A stretch of DNA of 38,133 nucleotides from Candidatus Cryptobacteroides merdavium (GTDB lineage: Bacteria; Bacteroidota; Bacteroidia; Bacteroidales; UBA932). Below, piece after piece: positions 1-7,777 of the stretch (position 1 is its first letter; each line of letters opens with the position of its first letter). Below the pieces are notes generated by a model, which saw only the letters and a program-made list of their open reading frames with translations, had not been told where the DNA came from and made no database searches. Both the position numbers and the translations under genes were made by a program. The stretch is taken from NCBI GenBank assembly GCA_017694755.1, contig JADIMO010000099.1:1-38133 (forward strand), in the 5' to 3' direction.

Positions 1-138
1 CCTAATCCCTGCCTTTTGAAGCACCTGAAACATAAACATACCGAAGCGACCGGAAGACGCATAAAAAAATGTCGGAGGACGGAAATACGGGAAAGACGAA
101 ACAAACACCCAAAGCTCCCGAATCCGCATAAAAAATAA
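1..138 (+). CDS. possible 3' tail of an upstream gene (partial)
   Basis: One forward frame is open from the window edge to a TAA at 136-138, giving a 45-residue, very basic tail rich in Lys, Arg and His. The other two forward frames close within 20 bases. The stretch is short enough to be open by chance and no family is recognised, so it could equally be an untranslated leader for the gene at 147. A 20-codon frame starting at the ATG at 69 is a less likely alternative. Sequence to the left of the window would decide. Confidence 0.2.
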   Translation, partial: PNPCLLKHLKHKHTEATGRRIKKCRRTEIRERRNKHPKLPNPHKK

Positions 139-146
139 AAAAGGAT

Positions 147-371
147 ATGGCAACGAAAAGGCATTCAAGAACGGCAGCGCAGCAATGCAGGTACTACGAG
201 GTGGACAATATCTTCTGGTATATGGCAGAGACCTACATCAACGGCAATTTCAGCACATTCCGAGAACTATACAAGGAGTTGTGCAAGAATGCGAGACGGG
301 ACTTCATAGACTTCCTGCTCAGTGAGGTAGAGCCAGTCTATTGGAGAGAAATTCTGAAAGAGACCATTTGA
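147..371 (+). CDS. small conserved hypothetical protein of the element
   Basis: The 74-residue product is soluble, with no signal peptide or membrane segment. It is rich in aromatic residues in the first half (YYEVDNIFWYMAETYINGNF) and ends with a helical, acidic C-terminus. The ATG follows an A-rich stretch with AAAAAAGG just upstream, which is typical of Bacteroidota leaders. It lies 22 bases before the PcfK-like gene and is probably cotranscribed with it and the PcfJ-like gene. I recognise it only as the kind of small accessory protein found beside pcfK/pcfJ in Bacteroidales conjugative elements. Its function is unknown. Confidence 0.7.
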   Translation: MATKRHSRTAAQQCRYYEVDNIFWYMAETYINGNFSTFRELYKELCKNARRDFIDFLLSEVEPVYWREILKETI

Positions 372-393
372 CAACCACATAAAAGACAAGGAT

Positions 394-807
394 ATGAAAT
401 CAACGGAACATTTCAAGAGGACGATACAGGCCTATCTGCAACAGAGGGCATCGGAGGACAGACTGTTTGCGGAATCCTACCGCAAGGAGGGGAAGAACAT
501 CGACGACTGCATCACATACATTCTGAACGAGGTACAGCGGAGCGGTTGCAACGGCTTTACCGATGGCGAGATATATTCCATGGCAGTCCATTACTATGAC
601 GAGGACGATGTAGAAGTCGGCAACCCAGTTTCCTGCCAAGTGAGTGTAAACCACATTGTGGAACTGACTGAAGAGGAAAAGGCGGAGGCGAGACAGAGAG
701 CCGTGGAGCAGTATCAGAAGGCAGAACTCCGCAGGATGCAGGAACGCCACAAGAGACCTGCCGTCAAACAAGAGACACAAGTACAACCCAACCTATTCAA
801 TTTCTGA
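394..807 (+). CDS. PcfK-like protein
   Basis: The 137-residue protein resembles the PcfK-like family of Bacteroidales conjugative elements, named after PcfK of enterococcal plasmid pCF10. The N-terminal part (about residues 1-60) carries the family-like stretch that includes KNIDDCITYILNEVQRSGCN, followed by a segment on growth of a small alpha/beta core (GFTDGEIYSMAVHYYDEDD). The C-terminal third is a charged, Gln/Glu-rich helix (residues about 88-125) ending in a short hydrophobic peptide, NLFNF. It has no signal peptide. Its stop lies 2 bases before the PcfJ-like start, so the two are very probably cotranslated, as the paired family names suggest. The molecular role in Bacteroidota is not established; an accessory role in DNA processing or establishment is inference. 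Confidence 0.8.
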   Translation: MKSTEHFKRTIQAYLQQRASEDRLFAESYRKEGKNIDDCITYILNEVQRSGCNGFTDGEIYSMAVHYYDEDDVEVGNPVSCQVSVNHIVELTEEEKAEARQRAVEQYQKAELRRMQERHKRPAVKQETQVQPNLFNF

Positions 808-809
808 TT

Positions 810-2108
810 ATGAAACCGAGAACACGCATACAGAAAGAAGTCGCACGACTGAGCAGAAGACTGCCTGCAATATCCGAAACGCAGAAGGCATACGCCTACC
901 GCCATTGTTTCAAGCACTTTGGAAGAAGAACGGCAAAGGGTATAATCCATTGTACCGAGTGCGGACATTCGTGGAAAGGGGGACACACCCTTGCAGACAC
1001 GATATGCGGCTGCAAATGTCCGCATTGCGGTATGGAGTTGGAGGTGTTGGACACCCGAAAGAGAGTGTTCGGCTACAATGAGTATTTCTCAATCATCACC
1101 ACCTGCAAACAATACCAGGTGATACGATTCTTCTTTGTCAAGGCATTTTTCAAGATGAGACAGCCTGCACAATACTCCATCTGCGAAGTGGTGCAGAGGT
1201 GGATTGCGCCTGACGGAAAGACCGAGACCGTTGCCCGATTGCGCAGAATGTCTCTGTTCTATTATGACTTGTGGGCGGAGTACAGCGGAATGGAAATACG
1301 CAGTAACAAAAAGCATCGTGCGTATGACATAACTCCATATTGTACCTATCCGAGACAGAGGATAATTCCCGAAATAAGGAGAAACGGATTTCGGGACGAG
1401 TTCCACGACATCCGGCCGTATGACCTTTTTACGGCTATTCTCTCCAATCCGAAAGCGGAGACATTGCTGAAGACAGGACAATATCAGATGCTGAACTACT
1501 ACCTGCGCTACTCATTCGATATGGAAAAGTATTGGGCATCAATAAAGATATGTATCAGAAACGGCCATATCATCAAGGACGGCTCAATGTGGAGAGACAT
1601 GATAGACCTGCTCCACCACTTCGGCATGGACACGAAAAGCTCGAAGTATGTCTGTCCGTCCGACATCAAGGCCGAACACGACAGACTGGTACGGAAACGC
1701 AACCGACAGAGGGAACGGGAGGAATTGGCGAAGCGCAGACGGGAAGCGGAGAAGCATGAGGACGAGTACCGCAAACTCAAAGGCAGGTTCTTCGGCATCC
1801 TCATCACGGACGGCACACTCAACATACGGGTATTGGAGAGCGTGGCTGAATTTGCGGAAGAAGGTACGGCAATGCGCCATTGCGTATGGTCCAACAATTA
1901 TTACCTAAAGAAAGACTCCCTCATCCTTTCCGCCGCCATTGACGGAAAGCGCATAGAGACGGTGGAGGTATCACTTAAGACATTCAAGGTGGTGCAGAGC
2001 CGTGGAGTATGCAACGAGAACACGGAATACCATGACCGCATCATCAGTCTTGTGGACAGCAACATGAGCCTTATCCGCAAGCGGATGAGAACAAAGAAGG
2101 CATCATGA
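810..2108 (+). CDS. PcfJ-like protein with N-terminal zinc ribbon
   Basis: The 432-residue protein matches the PcfJ-like family by length and by motifs. Residues about 48-77 contain paired cysteines (HCTECGHSW, then CGCKCPHCGMEL), which look like a zinc ribbon. A highly charged coiled-coil-like segment rich in Arg, Glu and Lys lies around residues 288-325. The C-terminal part carries a family-like block, AMRHCVWSNNYYLKKDSLIL, with conserved His-Cys and Tyr-Tyr. It is cytoplasmic, with no signal peptide or membrane helix. It follows the PcfK-like gene by 2 bases. The family is common in conjugative plasmids and transposons of Firmicutes and Bacteroidota; a nucleic-acid-binding role is inferred from the zinc ribbon and the basic helix, not shown. 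Confidence 0.82.
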   Translation: MKPRTRIQKEVARLSRRLPAISETQKAYAYRHCFKHFGRRTAKGIIHCTECGHSWKGGHTLADTICGCKCPHCGMELEVLDTRKRVFGYNEYFSIITTCKQYQVIRFFFVKAFFKMRQPAQYSICEVVQRWIAPDGKTETVARLRRMSLFYYDLWAEYSGMEIRSNKKHRAYDITPYCTYPRQRIIPEIRRNGFRDEFHDIRPYDLFTAILSNPKAETLLKTGQYQMLNYYLRYSFDMEKYWASIKICIRNGHIIKDGSMWRDMIDLLHHFGMDTKSSKYVCPSDIKAEHDRLVRKRNRQREREELAKRRREAEKHEDEYRKLKGRFFGILITDGTLNIRVLESVAEFAEEGTAMRHCVWSNNYYLKKDSLILSAAIDGKRIETVEVSLKTFKVVQSRGVCNENTEYHDRIISLVDSNMSLIRKRMRTKKAS

Positions 2109-2203
2109 TATAATTATTGAATTTTAACCGACAGAAAATGGGAACATACAGAGTACATACCCGTCAAGGAAATAACACAAGTAACAATCAAAAGGAAAAG
2201 ACA

Positions 2204-2449
2204 ATGAGAACGACCTATCAGACGATAATCGTCAAGTTCAAGGAATCCATAACGGAACTGAACGGCATTTTCAACGATACGCAGTCATGGGGTGCTGCAA
2301 CCCTCAAAGAGTGGATAGACGGTTACGAAAGCACCCGTTTTACACAGACTGACAGCCATACGGCAGTCATAACGAGCGAGTACAATATGGAACATGTAAC
2401 GGAATGGCTTGACAGGCATACTGCATTTGACAGATTAAATGAGTATTGA
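2204..2449 (+). CDS. small conserved hypothetical protein
   Basis: This 81-residue, soluble, probably alpha/beta protein begins MRTTYQTIIVKFKES and ends in a helix containing EHVTEWLDRHTAFDRLNEY. The open frame reaches back to a TTG at 2117 and an ATG at 2138, but the extra residues are polar and low in complexity. The ATG at 2204 is preceded by AAAAGGAAAAG, so I favour the shorter form. It follows the PcfJ-like gene on the same strand and probably ends that transcription unit, with an inverted repeat shortly after. No family is recognised. Confidence 0.6.
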   Translation: MRTTYQTIIVKFKESITELNGIFNDTQSWGAATLKEWIDGYESTRFTQTDSHTAVITSEYNMEHVTEWLDRHTAFDRLNEY

Positions 2450-2474
2450 CACTGCGGTGGCAGATTCTGCCGCC

Positions 2475-2518
2475 GCTACTTTCTTTCGGTGAGCATGAGG
2501 GCGGACAAAGAAAGTAGC
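2475..2518. repeat. 12-base inverted repeat after the accessory operon
   Basis: GCTACTTTCTTT at 2475-2486 is repeated in perfect inverted form as AAAGAAAGTAGC at 2507-2518, with a 20-base spacer. It lies 25 bases after the stop of the gene at 2204-2449 and before an AT-rich cargo. The A/T-rich stem and the lack of a following T-run make it a poor classical terminator. It could be a factor-dependent terminator, a protein-binding site, or a recombination boundary of the cargo to its right. Confidence 0.5.
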
Positions 2519-2566
2519 AAAGAAACCGCTGTTCTAATCTGCGATATATAATTAACTGGCACGCGG

Positions 2567-2592
2567 TTTGACTATATTAATTAATAGTTAAA
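2567..2592. promoter_or_regulatory. imperfect palindrome upstream of the lipoprotein gene
   Basis: TTTGACTAT (2567-2575) and ATAGTTAAA (2584-2592) form 9-base arms with one mismatch around an 8-base AT centre. The site lies about 45 bases before the lipoprotein start codon at 2638. TTTG at its left edge could act as a Bacteroides -33 element, but I see no good TAnnTTTG partner at the right distance. It may be an operator or promoter region; confidence is low. Confidence 0.3.
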
Positions 2593-2637
2593 CAGCTAAT
2601 CTAAAACTGACAAATTGACATGAAATCTGATTTTATT

Positions 2638-3357
2638 ATGAAAAAGTTTCTTTTCCTCTTGTATCTAAGTGCTAGTTTCCTGCTGACCTCATGCGCGGTA
2701 ATACCAAAAGAGACAGTAACATTGTCAAAAACAGTTGGAGAAGATTTACTGGTTCTGCATCAATCACACAGAGCCGCGATTGAGATTTTATTTAATCGGA
2801 TAGAGAACGATATAAATACGTTTATTGACAACACTTATTCTCCCTATATAATACATACTGTACTTCAGGATGAACTCAACAGATATAAGATTGGAGACAG
2901 CACATCTTTATACGGAATTATAGTAAATGCCGGCATGAATAATACTAAAGAAGCTACGGATGAAGCAGTGGGTATCATGTTGGAATTTACAGAAGCTGCA
3001 AAAAATCAAATCGAATCAAAAAGAGAAGAGTTGTTAGTTCCCATAATAAAGCAGAAAAATGAGATTATGGGGAATATTGATTCATCATATCAAAATGTTA
3101 TTTATGCCAATTCCACCCTCACAGCATACCTTGAATCTACACGAAGGCTGAAAGAAAGTCAAGGTAACATTATATCTGGATTAGGATTAGACGGACTTGA
3201 TGACAGTTTTACAGAGAAGTTACTGGACCTGTCAGATTTCATGGATGAGGCAATTAAGGTTGGCAACACGATTGATACAAAAAGTGACGAGGCTCAACAA
3301 AAAATAGACGAGATAATTGCTAAAATTAAAGATATTACGAATAATATAACAAAATGA
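2638..3357 (+). CDS. hypothetical lipoprotein, mainly helical
   Basis: The product is about 239 residues with a clear lipoprotein signal: MKK, a hydrophobic stretch FLFLLYLSASFLLTS, then lipobox LTSC, giving the mature Cys near residue 19. An ATG 18 bases earlier (2620) is in frame, but the MKK start gives a standard signal. The mature part is polar, lacks other membrane helices and looks largely alpha-helical, with heptad-like stretches between residues 110 and 235. The stop overlaps the next start as ATGA, so the two genes are translationally coupled. Base composition is clearly AT-richer than the tra genes, which suggests separate acquisition. I recognise no family. Its place beside the transfer operon allows a surface- or entry-exclusion role, but that is inference only. 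Confidence 0.72.
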   Translation: MKKFLFLLYLSASFLLTSCAVIPKETVTLSKTVGEDLLVLHQSHRAAIEILFNRIENDINTFIDNTYSPYIIHTVLQDELNRYKIGDSTSLYGIIVNAGMNNTKEATDEAVGIMLEFTEAAKNQIESKREELLVPIIKQKNEIMGNIDSSYQNVIYANSTLTAYLESTRRLKESQGNIISGLGLDGLDDSFTEKLLDLSDFMDEAIKVGNTIDTKSDEAQQKIDEIIAKIKDITNNITK

Positions 3358-3632
3358 ACAGATTTACAGACTCTTTTGCAAAAGCCGATGAAAAATTCGA
3401 CAATCAGTTCTCTGAACAATTAGAGCAGCTGAAAGGCCTAACCCAATCCGAAATAGAAAAGGCGATGGCAAATACATCAGACATAGAAATCTATCGTCAA
3501 TTGGCAGCAATTGTCGATGATGCAAGTTGCAAAAATTTGAAACAAGCAGAACTTGTCTCTAAAATCAAAGCTCTAGGAGAAATTGCTATCAACTTAGCAA
3601 AAAAAATTCCTGGACTGGATAAATTATTTTAA
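3354..3632 (+). CDS. small helical hypothetical protein coupled to the lipoprotein
   Basis: This 92-residue soluble protein has no signal peptide. It is acidic and helical (DSFAKADEKFDNQFSEQLEQ near the N-terminus) and ends in an amphipathic basic stretch, INLAKKIPGLDKLF. Its start overlaps the lipoprotein stop by 4 bases, so it is the second gene of a two-gene operon that ends at the hairpin at 3643-3690. It is AT-rich like its partner. No family is recognised. The tight coupling suggests the two proteins work together, with one anchored in the envelope and one in the cytoplasm or periplasmically exposed by an unknown route. Confidence 0.65.
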   Translation: MNRFTDSFAKADEKFDNQFSEQLEQLKGLTQSEIEKAMANTSDIEIYRQLAAIVDDASCKNLKQAELVSKIKALGEIAINLAKKIPGLDKLF

Positions 3633-3642
3633 TTATAAAGTT

Positions 3643-3690
3643 AATTGTTGGGGATGCTATACAAATCTATGTATGGCATCCCCAACAATT
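3643..3690. terminator. bidirectional rho-independent terminator
   Basis: AATTGTTGGGGATGC (3643-3657) pairs perfectly with GCATCCCCAACAATT (3676-3690). The pairing continues inward through one G-T pair and five more pairs (3659-3663 with 3670-3674) to a 6-base loop at 3664-3669. A/T-rich flanks lie on both sides. It sits between the convergent stops at 3632 (+) and 3694 (-), so it can end both the cargo operon and the tra operon. Confidence 0.88.
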
Positions 3691-3693
3691 TAT

Positions 3694-4200
3694 TTAATTT
3701 ACTGTAATCAGGGAATCTATAGGATAATGGGCATCTGGTAAATCCGCATCGGAAGCATTGTCACCGCTGTCATGCTGGAAGTCAAATTCCAGTTCGCATG
3801 ACTGTCCGAAGTTGTCCTCCACGACCACCACGAAATTCTGAGATTCCTCGCATCCGGAGGTATAATATAGTCTGAATTTCTCGTTTTCGAGCAGGTAGCG
3901 GTCATTCGGGAGCAGTACAAGGCTGTTGTCAAGACTGAGCGTACCCTCGCCGTCATACTGGAAATAGCGGACGGTATAGAGAGCATCGGCAAATTCGCCG
4001 GACCGCTTCAGTTCGCAGCGGATCTCTGCGGTCTCTCCCTTTGCCAGCTCCTTCGGTACAGGCATAGTCTCTACCGTAAATTCGTAGGACTGCTGCACAT
4101 CCAGTTCATTGTCACATGAGGCAAGTGCCGCTGATGCTGCCCCTGCACACAGGACAGCCAGATATTTGAAAAATGTCATATTAAAATTCAGTCTGTTCAT
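3694..4200 (-). CDS. traQ: conjugative transposon protein TraQ (DUF3872 family), lipoprotein
   Basis: The 168-residue product has a signal with lipobox-like AALASC near residue 28, so it is probably a lipoprotein. The mature part is beta-rich (YEFTVETMPVPKELAKGETA and later FRLYYTSGCEESQNFVVVVE), with the family-like ending on an acidic, low-complexity tail. This fits TraQ/DUF3872, which is the last gene of the Bacteroidetes tra operon. A shorter start at residue 8 is possible. It lies 26 bases after the helical-repeat gene and 3 bases before the bidirectional terminator, so it closes the operon. It is probably an envelope accessory component of the transfer apparatus; the exact role is not known. 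Confidence 0.85.
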   Translation of the reverse strand: MNRLNFNMTFFKYLAVLCAGAASAALASCDNELDVQQSYEFTVETMPVPKELAKGETAEIRCELKRSGEFADALYTVRYFQYDGEGTLSLDNSLVLLPNDRYLLENEKFRLYYTSGCEESQNFVVVVEDNFGQSCELEFDFQHDSGDNASDADLPDAHYPIDSLITVN

Positions 4201-4226
4201 TTCTTTTTCTCTTTGATGGTTGTCAA

Positions 4227-5288
4227 TTACTTTAATTTCAATGTTCTGTTGTTGGGCTTTCTTAATTCCCGTATCCCGTTCTTGTACTGGAACCGTCCGT
4301 TTTCCTTGTCATATCGGACGGTACAGTCTTTCATCACCCCTTCTGGGGCAAGGAAGCGGCTGACTGCCAAAGGTCTGCCTTCATAGGCGTTCTTTATGGC
4401 CTCGTAGTCATATTTATTGCCGGTGGCTTTTTCAAGGATACGGCTGAATGTGAATATGTTCCTTCCGTCCCTGACATTCTCAGGCAGGGCATCCGGTCTG
4501 ATGCGGAACAGGTCCGGGTACATCTTCTCCGCAGCAAGGCATATGTCAGGAGTGCGCCTGTCCTTCGGAACAAGCAGGAATGACTGGAATCCTGCGGACA
4601 GCCCGGCAATATACGCTTTCTCCGTCTTCAGTTCATCAAGGACTGTCCTGTACGCAAGCACGGAATTACCCGATACGGAGACAGCTTTCATCACAAGGGC
4701 CTCGTCCTGCAGATGCACGGGAACATACGCAAGACATCTTCCGTCATGTGAAACAAGGAACTCGGCCATATCCCTGTCAATGGTCTCCGGCCTGAGAAGG
4801 GAGGCCAGCTCCATGACATCCCTTCTGTCCATTCCTTCCTTGATGCATTCCATGCAGACATCAGGATACGGTATCAGGGATATGATGTCGCAGTGGTCAT
4901 ATCCGAGGTCAGGGGACGCCGCAAAAGCCTCACGGCACATGGCGCGTGTCCTCATGCCGGCAGGCACATGGGCCAGATTGTACCCGCACTCACGCACGAC
5001 GGCAATGTAATCCTCATGTGTCAGCACATCCTGAGGCATCCTTCCCAAAAGTTCCGGATTCTCCGAGAATATCATCGGCAAAAGTTCCTTATGCCCACGT
5101 TCGGAGAGAATTTTCAGAGACTCCGGGTCCGCTTCAAGCGCAGCTGTTATCACCTCGTAGGTAAGGTTCCTTACCGGAACATGCCGAAGGTTGGCCGGAT
5201 CTGCCGTGACTGCCTCAAGAGAAGCCGCAGCGGTCTTCTCATTATCCGGAAGTCTGCGGTAATCATTTTGTATCCCTGTCATGCTCAA
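4227..5288 (-). CDS. helical-repeat protein between traP and traQ (DUF4116-like repeats)
   Basis: The 353-residue soluble protein consists mostly of degenerate repeats of about 25-50 residues with the pattern NLxHVPxxxLTxExxxAALxxxPxxL. Examples are NLRHVPVRNLTYEVITAALE near residue 33, NLAHVPAGMRTRAMCREAFA near residue 104 and CLAYVPVHLQDEALVMKAVS near residue 184. This resembles the DUF4116 class of short helical repeats. The C-terminal 70 residues are different and basic, ending NNRTLKLK. There is no signal peptide. The start overlaps the traP stop by 26 bases, so expression should be coupled to traP. The repeat solenoid suggests protein binding. Bacteroidetes transfer operons often carry an extra gene here, but the role is unknown. 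Confidence 0.7.
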   Translation of the reverse strand: MSMTGIQNDYRRLPDNEKTAAASLEAVTADPANLRHVPVRNLTYEVITAALEADPESLKILSERGHKELLPMIFSENPELLGRMPQDVLTHEDYIAVVRECGYNLAHVPAGMRTRAMCREAFAASPDLGYDHCDIISLIPYPDVCMECIKEGMDRRDVMELASLLRPETIDRDMAEFLVSHDGRCLAYVPVHLQDEALVMKAVSVSGNSVLAYRTVLDELKTEKAYIAGLSAGFQSFLLVPKDRRTPDICLAAEKMYPDLFRIRPDALPENVRDGRNIFTFSRILEKATGNKYDYEAIKNAYEGRPLAVSRFLAPEGVMKDCTVRYDKENGRFQYKNGIRELRKPNNRTLKLK

Positions 5289-6147
5289 TATTGTTTTTAT
5301 CTGTCAGATACTCATTCATATCCTTGTGTCCAGAATACATTGCCGACATATCCCTGATATCGTCACCGTAAACTGAACGCAGCCTTTCAAGCGTCCTGCT
5401 GCCGGCATCGTCGTTGTCAAGCCAGCATCGGATTTCAGCATAGTTCTCCAAAAGAGGCATTGCCCTGCCGACATTGGCGACCGAATTGAGGATTATATGA
5501 TCCTCTCCGGCGCCTATGCCGAGTTCCTTGGCGGAAAGGTAGTCGATGAAACCTTCATATACATTGCAGACAGGCGAGCCTGACAGGACCAGCGAGACAT
5601 CCTTCGGGGAGATGCTCCCCTTGAAAAAGCTGTTCCGGAGTTCGTAGCCTCCGCTGCGGTTCCTGAACGCCACTGCGAAATACTTTTTGCTTCCTGTCGT
5701 GTACCATGCCTCATGGCATGTCCTGACTGCTGTGCCGCGGCAGATGCCCCGGCTTTCAAGGTAGCCCAGAAGCGCAGCGGACTGCAGCGGGCGTATCTCC
5801 ACATCCCTGAATCCCGACTCATCCCGTCCGTAACCGGATACTGGACATGCAGCAGGCTTCAGTGCTTCCGGAAGCGGCAGTCCCGAAACTTCGGACACAT
5901 ATTCTACCTGACTTATGAAATCGTCAGAACGAAGCAGCTCTCCGGCAAGGGTGAATATGTCTCCGACTTTCCCGGTTCCGAAGTCATACCACAGCTGTTT
6001 TGCGGTATCCACCTTGAAAGATGCCGTCTTTTCATCCCTGTACGGCGACCTGTACCAGAATTCGGCCCCCTTGTGTCTGATGGGAGCATGCCCGAGCCGG
6101 GCAAGAAAGTCCTCCAGCGGAATATTCCGCATCGTCTCTATATCCAT
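5263..6147 (-). CDS. traP: TraP, DNA primase-like protein with Toprim domain
   Basis: The 294-residue protein has a CHC2-like N-terminal fold (residues 1-85: FWYRSPYRDEKTASFKVDTA then WYDFGTGKVGDIFTLA) followed by a Toprim domain. Toprim motifs are visible: EGFIDYLS with the catalytic-type Glu near residue 195, and LDNDDAG with the DxD-type acidic pair near residue 241. The zinc-binding cysteines of classical CHC2 fingers are absent at the expected places, so this domain probably binds no zinc. TraP of Bacteroides conjugative transposons is annotated as a primase and would help convert transferred single strands to duplex. It lies 5 bases after traO and overlaps the following gene. Confidence 0.87.
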   Translation of the reverse strand: MDIETMRNIPLEDFLARLGHAPIRHKGAEFWYRSPYRDEKTASFKVDTAKQLWYDFGTGKVGDIFTLAGELLRSDDFISQVEYVSEVSGLPLPEALKPAACPVSGYGRDESGFRDVEIRPLQSAALLGYLESRGICRGTAVRTCHEAWYTTGSKKYFAVAFRNRSGGYELRNSFFKGSISPKDVSLVLSGSPVCNVYEGFIDYLSAKELGIGAGEDHIILNSVANVGRAMPLLENYAEIRCWLDNDDAGSRTLERLRSVYGDDIRDMSAMYSGHKDMNEYLTDKNNIEHDRDTK

Positions 6148-6152
6148 GGCCG

Positions 6153-6734
6153 TCAGTTTATGATGAATTTGACACCAATGCCATACTGCGTATGAAACTG
6201 CCCCGTGCTGCCGCCCCAGAGGAATCTCTCCCGCACTGAGGCAGTCAGGGCAATGCGGTCTGCAAGATACACCTCCATCTCCAATGTGGCGGCGCAGCCG
6301 TAGATGAAGGCATCCCTGTTGTTCAGACGGGAGCCGTCATAGAGCAGTTTCTCGCCCCAGTTCACAATCTCGTATCCGGCAAGGGCGGAACCGCCGATAT
6401 AGAGGAACATTATCTTCCGGTTGTCGGAAAGGAAATTGTAGTAAAAACCGCCCTCCGCCGTAAACTGCGCCACAGGAAGGCGCAGCTCCCTGTACGGCCT
6501 GTGGACCTGAAGGAACTCCGCACCATAGACCCATTTGTCGCCGCCTTTCGTGTAGGACGAGAGTGCAGCCCCGAAATAATAGCCGGCCGTGTTTTTCAGT
6601 TCATCCGTGTAGAATCCGTCCGCCATGCCGCCGCGCAGTTCGATACCCTTCATTTTGGGGAGACAGCGTTGGGCGTGCGCCTGCCCTGTCAGAAGGGCAA
6701 GCGACACGGCAATCAGAAACAACGCCTTTCTCAT
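6153..6734 (-). CDS. traO: conjugative transposon protein TraO
   Basis: The 193-residue product starts with a classical signal peptide (MRKALFLIAVSLALLTGQAHAQ, cleavage after AHA). The mature part is rich in aromatic beta strands (GGMADGFY, YYFGAALSSY, GGFYYNFLSD), as in TraO and other small outer-membrane-associated beta proteins, and ends HTQYGIGVKFIIN with a terminal hydrophobic-aromatic strand. It is therefore likely to sit in the periplasm or outer membrane as part of the transfer channel. Start and traN stop overlap as ATGA, so it is coupled to traN, and traP follows after 5 bases. Confidence 0.87.
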   Translation of the reverse strand: MRKALFLIAVSLALLTGQAHAQRCLPKMKGIELRGGMADGFYTDELKNTAGYYFGAALSSYTKGGDKWVYGAEFLQVHRPYRELRLPVAQFTAEGGFYYNFLSDNRKIMFLYIGGSALAGYEIVNWGEKLLYDGSRLNNRDAFIYGCAATLEMEVYLADRIALTASVRERFLWGGSTGQFHTQYGIGVKFIIN

Positions 6735-7777
6735 TGTACTCTCAGCTCGTTTATGACCCTCGCCAATACCAAGTCCTCATTTTCCACAATGAAGGACTGA
6801 TGGCGGCCGCCGTTCTTCTCGCACAACTCGACCACAAGCTGCTTGTCATCGGGAATGGTAAACTTCGGGAGGCAGAACACCGTTCGCTCCGATTCCTTCC
6901 CGGCAACACGCACGGCATAGTTGAAAGCACGGACAGGGAACAATACCTGTTCCTGGATGGCGGTGCGTTTCGCCACCTTCTTGTCCACGACCTTGAAACT
7001 GATATAGTCCACATCAAAAGGAACATTGGAGGAATTCCTGATCTCCGTATGCAGGTAAAGCAGGTCGTTATGCACATATATGCCTTTGAGGACATACTGG
7101 ATGCCGAACCTTTTGCATCCTATATGTTTTACGATACGTCTGTTTTCCCTGTGTACTGATTTCATTATCAGATGCACGAGCATCGGACTTTCCGAACCGA
7201 GTTCCTTCAGGTAGATTTCCTGTGCGTTGTTGGGCCTGTTCACGGCACTGCCGTCATGCAGGAAGTCCGCCATCTCAACATTCAGAAGCAGCGGCTCGTC
7301 GGCATACTTGACATTGAAGGTGTAGAAACTCCCGTCCTCCGTAATCACGGACATATTCGTCTCGTTGTGGAAATTTTTGACAGTGGCCTTCACGCGGATG
7401 ACATTCTCCGCCCCGTCAGCCTTTCCCGCAATCAGATTGGGAGAACCCAAATCCACATAGCGGACAGGTGCAGGGAAAAGGATATGTACCGTCTTGTCGT
7501 AAGTCACCTCCAACCCATGAGGCGGTATCATACGGTCGAACATCAGCTTGCGTGTAAGGCCGTGATAGAGGTCTCCGTCCTCGTCCTGTTGCGGATAGAC
7601 ATCCTTCTGCAGGGTCAGTCCGTCCGCATGAGTGCCGTCCGTTTCTTCGGATACGGCGGTGACCGCATCCGCAACATGCATGGCGGTACTGTCGTCCCCG
7701 CCGTTCTTAAGTTCCTGTGCGTCCGCCGCACACACGATGCCCAATATAAGGGCGAACATAAAAATTACTCTTTTCAT
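6731..7777 (-). CDS. traN: conjugative transposon protein TraN (DUF4138, VirB9-like)
   Basis: The 348-residue protein has an N-terminal signal peptide (MKRVIFMFALILGIVCAADA), a short acidic linker and the DUF4138 region. Family-like stretches include HILFPAPVRYVDLGSPNLIA, FNVKYADEPLLLNVEMADFL, and the C-terminal VFCLPKFTIPDDKQLVVELC. TraN is the periplasmic/outer-membrane component that plays the VirB9 part in Bacteroidetes type IV secretion. The start codon is directly preceded by the 21-base leader motif described at 7778-7798, and traM ends 39 bases upstream. It is coupled to traO by a 4-base overlap. Confidence 0.9.
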   Translation of the reverse strand: MKRVIFMFALILGIVCAADAQELKNGGDDSTAMHVADAVTAVSEETDGTHADGLTLQKDVYPQQDEDGDLYHGLTRKLMFDRMIPPHGLEVTYDKTVHILFPAPVRYVDLGSPNLIAGKADGAENVIRVKATVKNFHNETNMSVITEDGSFYTFNVKYADEPLLLNVEMADFLHDGSAVNRPNNAQEIYLKELGSESPMLVHLIMKSVHRENRRIVKHIGCKRFGIQYVLKGIYVHNDLLYLHTEIRNSSNVPFDVDYISFKVVDKKVAKRTAIQEQVLFPVRAFNYAVRVAGKESERTVFCLPKFTIPDDKQLVVELCEKNGGRHQSFIVENEDLVLARVINELRVQ

